NCBI GenBank assembly: GCA_964372115.1
Contig: CAYJPN010000065.1
Coordinates: forward strand, 1-7,439
Direction of reading: 5' to 3'
DNA from: CG2-30-36-16 sp964372115
GTDB lineage: Bacteria > Bacteroidota > Ignavibacteria > Ignavibacteriales > Ignavibacteriaceae
DNA length: 7,439 nt
Shown here piece after piece: positions 1-6,360 of the stretch (positions within the stretch are counted from its first letter, which is position 1; the number at the start of each line of letters is the position of its first letter). A program made the translations under genes and the position numbers. The notes beneath the pieces are model-generated. The model was not told the origin of the DNA and ran no database searches. It saw only the letters and a list, made by a program, of their open reading frames with translations.

Positions 1-36
1 GTCTTCCACCCGCAGGAATACTATGTGGATATTTAG
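1..36 (+). CDS. Possible 3' end of an upstream gene (partial)
   Basis: Frame 1 is open from the window edge to a TAG at 34-36 and reads VFHPQEYYVDI. The stretch is richer in GC than what follows. Eleven codons are too few to name a family or to prove coding. If real, the gene ends only 15 nt before the first cassette boundary box at 52, which leaves no room for an attC-like junction upstream of cassette 1. That would fit the left edge of the array. Confidence 0.25.
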   Translation, partial: VFHPQEYYVDI

Positions 37-51
37 CGGGATAATTATATA

Positions 52-61
52 GTTAGGCAAT
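52..61 (+). other. Cassette 1 start box (R'-like)
   Basis: GTTAGGCAAT is the exact reverse complement of ATTGCCTAAC at 1327-1336, just after the last gene of cassette 1. It has the GTTRRRY form of an integron crossover box, with the expected cut after the G at 52. Unlike the four boxes downstream it is not preceded by a GC-rich arm (CGCC or CGTC) but by AT-rich sequence, so it may be an attI-like or degenerate left end. Confidence 0.65.
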
Positions 62-79
62 AAATATCAAAGGAGCATT

Positions 80-601
80 ATGAAAATTTTTAAGAATATT
101 TTTAATCGTATGAATCAACAAGACTCCAAGACAAAGGATACTATAGATTCGGAGTCAATAATTGAGGACGTTCGCTCTAACAAAAAATCAGATGGAGAAA
201 TAATTATAAATCTATGGTATGTTACTAATAGGATTGTCATCAGTGAACTTCGATCTAAATTATATGTTGCTTCTGGAACTGACGATGATAAACTTCGATT
301 TCTTCGTCAAAGGGCAAACATTGATTTCAAAAACGCAAGTATTTATCCTGTCCCAGAATCTATGAAAGTGGATGTTAAATTAGTTGATGGTTCAAATGAG
401 CTACCTAGTGGTAAGGCTTGTTTGCATACCAGTTTGGAATTTCTGGGCGGTTATCCTGCCTTATTTCGTGAAATATTATTAAATACACCTAAGACAAAAT
501 TTCGATTCGATTCTTCACAAGCTATGCTTTGTATAACGGGTCTTTTGAAAGGAACAGACGGAGAATTATCAGTACAGATAGATAACTTTTCTAAATTATA
601 A
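80..601 (+). CDS. Hypothetical protein, first gene of cassette 1
   Basis: I do not recognise this 173-residue protein. It starts with a short basic, aromatic segment (MKIFKNIFNRM). A polar, charged linker follows to about residue 40, then a likely folded domain (about 42-173) with alternating hydrophobic stretches and no membrane segment, signal peptide or cysteine pairs. The start is well supported: AAGGAG at 70-75 lies 4 nt before the ATG. It is the first of three co-directional genes inside one pair of boundary boxes, each with its own Shine-Dalgarno site, so the three are probably co-transcribed. The ATG lies 28 nt after the cassette start box. No function can be assigned from sequence; association with the two CxxC proteins downstream is inferred only from shared cassette membership. 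Confidence 0.8.
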   Translation: MKIFKNIFNRMNQQDSKTKDTIDSESIIEDVRSNKKSDGEIIINLWYVTNRIVISELRSKLYVASGTDDDKLRFLRQRANIDFKNASIYPVPESMKVDVKLVDGSNELPSGKACLHTSLEFLGGYPALFREILLNTPKTKFRFDSSQAMLCITGLLKGTDGELSVQIDNFSKL

Positions 602-646
602 ATGTTGCCAAAGTAATAATTAAGCGATAAAATAAGGAGAATTAAT

Positions 647-1009
647 ATGTCATTTTTGAGCTCATTTTTTGGTCAGTCAAAAAGTAAGTCACAAACACTT
701 GAGGCTTATTGTCCAAAATGTCAAGCCACCTATCGAATCGGTGAAGATGCAACAATTACTACAATGGCAAAACTATTTGGTAGTTCACGCGGTGTACTTG
801 GTTCTTCGGATGCAATTAACCGTATGATGAATACGCCTGATTTAGTTGGTCGTCCAGTTAATAATCGTCCTATTCAAGAACAACTCACCGAAGCTAAAAC
901 TGATGTATTACAAATACGTAAAGATTTATCTCGCGGTAAAAAAAGGTATTGGTATTGTGAAAAATGTGGTAATGATAAAAATCCTTATTTATACCAGTTG
1001 GGGAAATAA
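647..1009 (+). CDS. Small protein with split CxxC pairs (zinc-ribbon-like)
   Basis: The 120-residue product has CPKC at residues 22-25 and CEKC at 104-107, near opposite ends. Paired CxxC knuckles are the usual signature of a zinc ribbon, here with a long (about 78-residue) polar insertion between the knuckles instead of the usual short loop. The N-terminus (MSFLSSFFGQSKSKS) is a short hydrophobic then basic segment that could be an amphipathic anchor. There is no signal peptide, so a cytoplasmic location is likely. AAGGAG at 634-639 lies 7 nt before the ATG and supports the start. It sits 45 nt after the first gene of cassette 1 and 45 nt before the third, which also has two CxxC pairs. Zinc binding is inferred from the motif; the biological role is unknown. 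Confidence 0.82.
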   Translation: MSFLSSFFGQSKSKSQTLEAYCPKCQATYRIGEDATITTMAKLFGSSRGVLGSSDAINRMMNTPDLVGRPVNNRPIQEQLTEAKTDVLQIRKDLSRGKKRYWYCEKCGNDKNPYLYQLGK

Positions 1010-1054
1010 TTATTTCATTTAATCTAATTTTTAGAATTAATTGAAGGAGTCTTG

Positions 1055-1327
1055 ATGCCAATTTGTGATATTTGTGCAAAACCAATAATAATTTCCGGAA
1101 TGAATACAATTAGTTCAGCTGAAATTAAGGAGAAAGCCTCCAAAGGATTTGTTCCTTCTTCTTTACCTAAAAGCCAATATGATTTATGCAGAGATATGGG
1201 AATATCAATCGGTGTTTTTTGGAAAATGACTGTTGAAAATAATACAACTGACTGGGGCTTATGTCAGAAATGTTTTGCAGAAACGAATAATTATAAAACA
1301 TCTTTTTGGAAAAGATTATTTCAATAA
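1055..1327 (+). CDS. Small protein with two CxxC pairs, last gene of cassette 1
   Basis: The 90-residue product opens with MPICDIC (Cys4 and Cys7) and has CQKC at residues 70-73, so it too looks like a split zinc ribbon. A TTG at 1052 is in frame directly before the ATG, but AAGGAG at 1044-1049 is 5 nt from the ATG at 1055, which favours the ATG. The middle contains AEIKEKASKGF and the protein ends in an aromatic-basic tail (SFWKRLFQ). The TAA at 1325-1327 touches the cassette end box, so the gene is flush with the recombination site. It is probably in one operon with the two genes before it. Function unknown; metal binding is inferred. Confidence 0.8.
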   Translation: MPICDICAKPIIISGMNTISSAEIKEKASKGFVPSSLPKSQYDLCRDMGISIGVFWKMTVENNTTDWGLCQKCFAETNNYKTSFWKRLFQ

Positions 1328-1520
1328 TTGCCTAACCCGCCAATCAAGGCGGCCGCCGTTTTCGCATTTAGCATTTTTAAATTTATTGGCTTTGTAGTTC
1401 CGTGGAAATATTCTTGTTCAAAGTTGTTCTGTTATAAAATATTGTTGTAAATAAAAAGTAGTTGCTGTTATTCGGCATCCTTATTCTGGGGCGCCGCTTA
1501 TCGGCAATGTCGTTATATGC
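1327..1520 (+). repeat. attC-like site 1 (end of cassette 1)
   Basis: The left box ATTGCCTAAC (1327-1336) pairs with the cassette's own start at 52-61; the right box GTTATATGC begins at 1512. Between them, left arm AAGGCGGCCGCC (1346-1357) faces right arm GGCGCCGCTT (1490-1499). They pair as AAG, CGGC and GCC blocks, with an extra G and an extra C unpaired on the left arm, like the extrahelical bases of known attC sites. Spacers are 9 nt (1337-1345) and 12 nt (1500-1511). The central 130 bp is AT-rich with no gene. AAC to GTT distance is 178 bp, longer than the usual 57-141 bp attC range. Confidence 0.75.
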
Positions 1521-2104
1521 TTATGAAAATATACGTAGTTTTTATTATATCTATATTGGGTTTATTTGGTTGCTCTGATAAATGCATTAATGATTTTTCT
1601 GTTACTAATGAGGAAATAATTTTATATAATAAAGTGATAGAAGATGTGTATAGCGAATATGATGGAAAATTATTAACTATTATAGATTCAACAATTACAA
1701 ATGAAGATTGGGAGCGTGACGATTCTGGAAGTTTATCTGAAACAATAAAAGAAAATACAAAAAATGATTCTTTAGCTTTAAACTTTTATTGTAAAAATAA
1801 AACAAAGCATCCTATAATAAATAATTGGTTTAATGACATAAATAAAGAACAAATTCAATTTACTACAAATAAAATCTTAGAAAATATATTTAATAAAGGA
1901 GATGGGTGGGAAGAATTTTATCAGACATTTACTAATTCTGCTGGGATATTAACATTATCACGGATTGGAGTTGTTCAAGATACAGCGATAATCTATGTTG
2001 GTATTCAATCTCATTATTTATCTGGCATAGGAAATCTTTATTATTATAAAAGAATACAAGGTCAATGGGTGTTGAAAGAAAAATTTATGCTTTGGATATC
2101 ATAA
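1517..2104 (+). CDS. Predicted lipoprotein, cassette 2 cargo
   Basis: This 195-residue protein begins MLMKIYVVFIISILGLFGC: a basic start, a hydrophobic core and a lipobox (LFGC), so Cys19 is the likely lipidated residue and the mature chain is anchored in a membrane and faces the periplasm or surface. The mature part is acidic and asparagine/lysine rich. The C-terminal third (GILTLSRIGVVQDTAIIYVG…SHYLSGIGNLYYY…GQWVLKEKFMLWIS) resembles a family of uncharacterised Bacteroidota proteins as I recall it: SRxG, a strand pair, then GxW and a terminal WIS. That is memory, not a search. The first ATG (1517) lies inside the cassette start box; ATG 1523 is an alternative giving MKIYVV. No Shine-Dalgarno site is visible. 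Function unknown; an envelope role is inferred. Confidence 0.82.
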   Translation: MLMKIYVVFIISILGLFGCSDKCINDFSVTNEEIILYNKVIEDVYSEYDGKLLTIIDSTITNEDWERDDSGSLSETIKENTKNDSLALNFYCKNKTKHPIINNWFNDINKEQIQFTTNKILENIFNKGDGWEEFYQTFTNSAGILTLSRIGVVQDTAIIYVGIQSHYLSGIGNLYYYKRIQGQWVLKEKFMLWIS

Positions 2105-2113
2105 GAACGCATA

Positions 2114-2175
2114 TAACGTTACAAGGATTCATACCGAACCCCGAAAAAAAAGCGGGGTAAACTGCGCTGAGGTAT
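2114..2175 (+). repeat. Left structured block, copy A
   Basis: This 62 nt block matches 6117-6177 base for base except for one A in a poly-A loop (8 versus 7). It begins at the TAAC of the cassette end box. ATACC (2131-2135) can pair with GGTAT (2171-2175), enclosing an ACCCCG/CGGGGT stem (2138-2143/2153-2158) with an A-rich loop. The fold suits a single-stranded recombination substrate or a structured 3' untranslated RNA. Confidence 0.8.
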
Positions 2176-2500
2176 AATCCAGTGTTGGACTAAGCCGCAA
2201 AGCGGAACAAGCTGGATAATCTGCAATTTCAATAGAATGTTTTGAGGAAGGATTAGAATTTAGTTAACAATGTATTATAGATGTGTGCTGGCTTTTGGGT
2301 ATTGTTGGCAGCAATTACCGCAAACATTATAATACTTACTCCGGCACAACTGTTATTTTTCTTAATTTGAATATAGTTTTTTAAGAACCTATAAATTTAG
2401 TTTATGGCAACATGGTTTCTTTTCACTTCTGCGTACGTTCAGTAGAAAGCGAACTAACTACGCGGTCAATATATAATGAAGACGAAATTGCTGCATTAGA

Positions 2501-2549
2501 AAGCGAATAACAGGATATCCCAATTATTAAGGGACTGTATTTATCGTCA
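2501..2549 (+). repeat. 49 bp repeated motif, copy 1
   Basis: Matches 7391-7439 at 46 of 49 positions, with the three differences inside one 4 nt stretch. It contains the palindrome GGATATCC and the self-complementary TCCC-N9-GGGA. It lies inside the long junction after cassette 2; the second copy lies beyond the end of cassette 5. Confidence 0.85.
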
Positions 2550-2573
2550 TTCGGGGTTTTAGAAAATTAATCG

Positions 2574-2672
2574 AAATAACCCTTGCTTTTTGCGTATGTA
2601 AAAAGTAGAAGGAAATCTTTAAAATAAATTTAACTACGGTGTTGTGTTTTAACATAACACGTCGTTATACGG
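2574..2672 (+). repeat. Right block, copy A (compact attC-like unit)
   Basis: Its first 41 nt (2576-2616) are identical to 6366-6406, and sequence similarity starts exactly at the ATAAC. From that AAC (2578) to the GTT (2664) is 86 nt, the same as in copy B. Hairpins visible are CCTT-CTTTTT…AAAAAG-AAGG (2581-2612) and GTGTTGTG/CATAACAC (2639-2646/2653-2660), with a bulged G at 2638. The spacing and AAC…GTT ends resemble an ordinary-sized attC site nested in the longer junction. Confidence 0.65.
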
Positions 2673-2681
2673 TTCAATAAT

Positions 2682-3458
2682 ATGTTTGATGAAGCATTAT
2701 CTAAAACTGAAATAGAAATCGGAGCTTTGAGCGAAGATAATTTCAACCAATTTATTTCGAGAAAAACAAAAAATGAAATTGATAAATTGGCAGTAAGTAT
2801 TTTAAATAAATTAGAACCTCCGGTTCAGTTTCTCATTGATATGATTGAAAACTTATTATCTCCAAAGTTTTCCCAATATTCAAAAATCGAAAAGCTTTAT
2901 TCCCCAAAACTTACACCTGAAGTGTGCGAAATAAGAATAAGACCCCAAAATGATTATTATTTAAAACTCAATAAAATAATTCCCAGACCAGACAATCCAA
3001 ACGGTCACGATGCTTGCGGAATTGAAATATCGTTTTCTATTTTAAGAGGTTTTACCATTCCTGGCAAAACAGTTTTTCCACAATTGTATTTTCATTTTAC
3101 AATTTGGGGCTTTGAAGAGAGAATGGCGTTTGGACGTATTTTAAGTAATTATAAAAGAATAATCGAACTATTGTTGAAAAATATTAATGTAGACTTTTTT
3201 ACTTCGTGTGTTTTTGAGCGTCTAGAAAAAATAAAATCTAAAAATGTCTTTCAAAAACTTTGCGCATATTATGAGCAAGACGATGATGATGAAAATACTT
3301 TTTCATTTGAAAAGACTTATTCATTCGGCGAAAACTATGATGACTTTGTGAATAATTTTATTGTTTTATCAATTATGTATGAATCTTGCTTAGAATTATT
3401 ATTAAAAAAGAATCAAGATGTTATATTGGAACATTACAATAAATACAAAACCGTATAA
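2682..3458 (+). CDS. Hypothetical soluble protein, cassette 3 cargo
   Basis: I do not recognise this 258-residue protein. It has no signal peptide, membrane helix or nucleotide-binding motif. Residues 1-75 are charged and probably helical. Residues 80-155 look like a mixed alpha/beta core with the phrases PNGHDACGIEISFS and GKTVFPQLYFHFTIWGFEERM. After that come helical segments and an acidic DDDDEN patch near residue 202. The histidine and aspartate in GHDACG could be functional, but a single motif is not evidence of an enzyme. The ATG is 18 nt after the cassette start box, with no Shine-Dalgarno site. The stop codon (3456-3458) lies within the cassette end box, so the last codons double as recombination sequence. 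It is the only gene of its cassette. Confidence 0.82.
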   Translation: MFDEALSKTEIEIGALSEDNFNQFISRKTKNEIDKLAVSILNKLEPPVQFLIDMIENLLSPKFSQYSKIEKLYSPKLTPEVCEIRIRPQNDYYLKLNKIIPRPDNPNGHDACGIEISFSILRGFTIPGKTVFPQLYFHFTIWGFEERMAFGRILSNYKRIIELLLKNINVDFFTSCVFERLEKIKSKNVFQKLCAYYEQDDDDENTFSFEKTYSFGENYDDFVNNFIVLSIMYESCLELLLKKNQDVILEHYNKYKTV

Positions 3459-3642
3459 CAAGTTCTTCAAGCCGCCCGCTTTAAACATAGCGGCATTTGT
3501 GTGGTTATAAAGTTGCGTTGTAAAAATTAGTTGCTCTTTAAATGTAGTGAACAAAATAAAATTATAAACAATTATTGGCGTTTGGTTTTCAAAGCTGCAT
3601 TGCTGTTATGGGCGGCGGCTTAAAAACAACGCCGTTAGCTGG
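3449..3642 (+). repeat. attC-like site 3 (end of cassette 3)
   Basis: AACCGTATAAC (3449-3459) is the exact reverse complement of the cassette 3 start at 2664-2674; GTTAGCTGG (3634-3642) opens cassette 4. Left arm AAGCCGCCCGC (3469-3479) pairs with GCGGCGGCTT (3612-3621), a 10 bp stem with one extra C unpaired on the left. Spacers are 9 nt (3460-3468) and 12 nt (3622-3633), exactly as in site 1. The AAC to GTT distance is 177 bp, against 178 bp in site 1. The centre is AT-rich and shares short words with site 1 (for example GTTGTAAA and TAGTTGCT). No gene lies within. Confidence 0.78.
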
Positions 3643-3650
3643 ATAAAAAT

Positions 3651-6101
3651 ATGACAGATATTATTAAGAGTATTTTAGCAGCATTATTACTGGATGTTTA
3701 TAAAAATTCGAGAGTATTTTTTGATTACATTAAAAAAGCTGCAGAAAACACAGAGATATTTTTTGCTCGTGAATTAAAATTAGAATTTAACTCAACTGGT
3801 TTTATTGACTACCTATCAAAAGAACTTAGCAATGAAGAAGTTAAAAATTTACATGATTTATCTATAGATCCCGACTACGATAAATTGTCAATTCTAATTG
3901 CCATGTGGGGCGGTATATATACTGATGATTCAGAAAATGAATTGATTTTATATAAAGAAGTGCTTGAAAGATTTATCTATGAATTAGATTTTCAACTACT
4001 TAAAACAGACAAATATGGACGCTTATTAATATATCAGTTTTTAAAAACCGCTAGCTTTCAAAGCAAGGAATTACAAAAACAATTATTGGAAAAAACCGAA
4101 AAGTCCTTCGAGGGCATTTTACTAACCCACGATAAAATTGAACAATTATCAAGTAAGATAGATGATCTCACTTCAAATCTACAAAATGTTGATGACAAAT
4201 TAATAATTACAATTAAAGAAAAAATTAATAATAATGATATCGAATTTGCTGAGAAAACTATCAATGAAAATAAAAAGAAAATGGAGCATCTCGACTACAT
4301 AACATTAAAGAGTATGTTATTGTTAAAGAAATTTCATTTTCATGATGCATTTAAAATACTTGAGACCTCATTTAAACTAGATTTCACTAATCATATACTC
4401 AATTTAGATCGACATATTCTATTTTATAGAGTTATGGTAATATTAGGAAAAGATGTTCATGATTTTGTTCAAAACGAACTTGAAGAATTGTTAAATACTG
4501 ATTTGTTGCCCAATGAGAAAACAAAAACATTAATCACTTTGGGAAATTATTATTCTGAATTTAATATTGAGGAGAAAGCGAATGGGGTACGGAAGTTATT
4601 ATTGGATATAAAACTTCCGAATGAGAAAGATGACCTATATTTTGAGAGAGAAATATTTCTAAAAAGGAGGACTAGTGGGCAAAAAAATTATGACGAACTG
4701 CTAAAAACGTGGGAAAGCGTAGAAGAAAAATTAAGAAATTCGAATTCTTTTTTAGTATCTCTTATTACTAGTTTAATGGTCAAGCAAGAATATGAATTAA
4801 GTAAAAAATTACTAGACTCTGTTGATACAAATAAGTTTATAGATATTGACTCATATTTACACTACTTGCTAATGCTTGGTAATTATCATTATAGTAAAAA
4901 TGAGGTTTTATTAAGTTACGGGTTTTTCTACTACCTCTTGGAGATATCAATTAAATACCATTATGAATCGATGACTTTTGCTTCAAAAATATTTCTTGTC
5001 TTATGTTTAAAAAAACTGGGAAAATATGATGAACTTCTAAAGTTAGTTGGTGAGTTGAAATCTCTTATTGATGGTTATCCCAACCTCGATAGGGTATATA
5101 TATTAAAAATTTATAATTTAGTATTTAGCAACTGTAAAACATCAAAAGAATTTCTGTTTTACGAAAATAAGTTCTCAAATTATTCTGCTAACTTACCTAT
5201 AAAAAAAAGCAATGGTTATTTTAGCTGTGTTTCTGAGATACTTTCTCAAGCCATTAACTTTAGGCTACTAGATATATTTGAAAAATGGCAAAGTAACATT
5301 GATCTTAAAGATATAACCAACATCTCTCTTAAGCTTCCATATTATTCAGCCCTTGCTTTATACAATCTGTTTATTCGCAAAGAATTAGAAAGTGCAAAAA
5401 TTCAAGAAGAAATATTTAGTTTAGCAAATGATATCAAAGATTATGAAGCTCTTGCAAGTCTTTGTCAGCGATTAGCTATTATGAATAAAGAACAACACAA
5501 TCATCGAACCGCAATTAAGTATGCTCAATTAGCCTATGAATACTCAATTGAGTTACAAGACTTTTATTCACAAGCTGTAAATTTAAATACATATATAGAT
5601 ATAGCACATAGTTATAGACTATTAAATGATATACAATTAGAAAAACTTTGCATTAAAGCCATCGAAATGGCTAAAAAATATGGCTCAAAAATAACAAATG
5701 TTGTTGCAAGAACTAATATGGTGAAAGTGTGTATAAACCTAAGGAAATTTGAAATTGCAAAACTCTTGTGCGAAGAAAACCTCCGTTACTCAATTCAGTA
5801 TGAAGAACCTTTGGAGGAATCCATTGCGTATAATTTATTGGGGACTATACATTCAAAAATATCTGAGTATAATATAGCCGAAAATTATTTTTTAAAGGAT
5901 ATCCAATTAAGTGACAGTCTGAATAATCCTGCATCCCAAATTGAATCTCGTTTCGTATTAAGTCAATTCTATCTTAGTATTAATAAAATTGAGCAATCTT
6001 TAACCATGGCATTAGAAGCAATGGAACTGGCAAATGATAAAAATATGGATCACTGGAAGAATGATATAACAACATTAATTAGCGAAATAACAAGTAAATA
6101 A
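3651..6101 (+). CDS. Large helical-repeat (TPR-like) protein, cassette 4 cargo
   Basis: The 816-residue product is helical throughout. Residues 1-150 form a distinct N-terminal region (YLSKEL…, a MWGGIY motif near 87, then an amphipathic stretch). A likely coiled coil (about 155-190, IEQLSSKIDDLTSNLQNV) links it to a long repeat region. From about 560 to the end, 35-42 residue helix-turn-helix units with small residues at TPR-like positions (for example ALYNLF, LCQRLAI, YAQLAYEY, AYNLLGTIHSK, RFVLSQFYLS) suggest TPR repeats; about 200-560 looks like more divergent repeats. TPRs bind proteins or peptides. I see no Walker A motif, protease or nuclease signature and no signal peptide. The layout of N-domain, coiled coil and repeats recalls signalling or defence proteins, but that is only inference. 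The ATG is 17 nt after the cassette start box, without a Shine-Dalgarno site. Confidence 0.85.
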   Translation: MTDIIKSILAALLLDVYKNSRVFFDYIKKAAENTEIFFARELKLEFNSTGFIDYLSKELSNEEVKNLHDLSIDPDYDKLSILIAMWGGIYTDDSENELILYKEVLERFIYELDFQLLKTDKYGRLLIYQFLKTASFQSKELQKQLLEKTEKSFEGILLTHDKIEQLSSKIDDLTSNLQNVDDKLIITIKEKINNNDIEFAEKTINENKKKMEHLDYITLKSMLLLKKFHFHDAFKILETSFKLDFTNHILNLDRHILFYRVMVILGKDVHDFVQNELEELLNTDLLPNEKTKTLITLGNYYSEFNIEEKANGVRKLLLDIKLPNEKDDLYFEREIFLKRRTSGQKNYDELLKTWESVEEKLRNSNSFLVSLITSLMVKQEYELSKKLLDSVDTNKFIDIDSYLHYLLMLGNYHYSKNEVLLSYGFFYYLLEISIKYHYESMTFASKIFLVLCLKKLGKYDELLKLVGELKSLIDGYPNLDRVYILKIYNLVFSNCKTSKEFLFYENKFSNYSANLPIKKSNGYFSCVSEILSQAINFRLLDIFEKWQSNIDLKDITNISLKLPYYSALALYNLFIRKELESAKIQEEIFSLANDIKDYEALASLCQRLAIMNKEQHNHRTAIKYAQLAYEYSIELQDFYSQAVNLNTYIDIAHSYRLLNDIQLEKLCIKAIEMAKKYGSKITNVVARTNMVKVCINLRKFEIAKLLCEENLRYSIQYEEPLEESIAYNLLGTIHSKISEYNIAENYFLKDIQLSDSLNNPASQIESRFVLSQFYLSINKIEQSLTMALEAMELANDKNMDHWKNDITTLISEITSK

Positions 6102-6116
6102 CAAATTATATCCCGC

Positions 6117-6177
6117 TAACGTTACAAGGATTCATACCGAACCCCGAAAAAAAGCGGGGTAAACTGCGCTGAGGTAT
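6117..6177 (+). repeat. Left structured block, copy B
   Basis: Copy of 2114-2175, differing by one A in the loop of the ACCCCG/CGGGGT hairpin (6141-6146/6155-6160). It starts at the TAAC of the cassette 4 end box, so the shared sequence begins exactly at a recombination box although the genes before the two copies are unrelated. Confidence 0.8.
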
Positions 6178-6360
6178 GGCATAGCCATCACTATGTGATA
6201 ATCCAGTGTCCCCGCAAAGAAACGGGGTCTATGGATGGACTAAGCCCCGCCAAACAAAATGGCGGGCAAGCTCAAAGCGGCTTAACGCGGAGACTTGTAT
6301 TTTTAATAGCACATTTTATAAGTGTGTTAACTCTTACGGGATGTGATTATCCCGAACGAA

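Larger units (their letters stand above)
2109..2672 (+). repeat. Long composite attC-like junction (end of cassette 2)
   Basis: GCATATAAC (2109-2117) is the exact reverse complement of the cassette 2 start box at 1512-1520, and GTTATACGG (2664-2672) opens cassette 3. The intervening 549 bp has no convincing gene. In order it holds a 62 nt left block shared with 6117-6177, hairpins CCGC-AAA-GCGG (2195-2205) and ATCCAG/CTGGAT (2177-2182/2212-2217), an AT-rich stretch (about 2220-2500), a 49 bp motif repeated at 7391-7439, and a right block (2576-2663) shared with 6366-6453. It is about 210 bp longer than its sister junction after cassette 4, mostly because of the stretch that includes the 49 bp motif. 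Confidence 0.65.

Noticed and set aside
894..1109. Minus-strand frame of 71 codons
   Set aside because: It overlaps the ends of two well-supported + strand genes with good Shine-Dalgarno sites and has low-complexity composition; an antisense shadow.
1512..2117. Terminal inverted repeats of a transposon or MITE
   Set aside because: The box pairs differ for every unit, abut each other through structured junctions, show no target duplication, and no transposase is present. Integron-type boxes explain the pattern better.
2138..2158. Intrinsic terminator at the ACCCCG/CGGGGT hairpin (also 6141-6160)
   Set aside because: The stem is only 6 bp and no T-run follows; the A-run lies in the loop. It fits better as part of the larger junction fold.
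2412..2510. Small frame MVSFHFCVRSVESELTTRS… ending in the 49 bp repeat
   Set aside because: Only 32 codons, no ribosome binding site, and the second copy of the repeat shares only the last two residues (SE) in that frame. Possible gene remnant but not supportable as a gene.
4058..4264. Minus-strand frame of 68 codons
   Set aside because: It lies wholly inside the large helical-repeat gene, opposite its coiled-coil segment; the serine/leucine-rich product is what an antisense reading of that segment gives.
3651..6101. STAND/NACHT-type ATPase
   Set aside because: The N-domain, coiled coil and TPR-like layout is suggestive, but I could not find a Walker A (GxxxxGK[ST]) or a plausible Walker B in the protein.
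6109..6360. CRISPR array or tandem repeat because of many GC-rich hairpins
   Set aside because: The hairpins differ in sequence and spacing, and there are no regular direct repeats with spacers.
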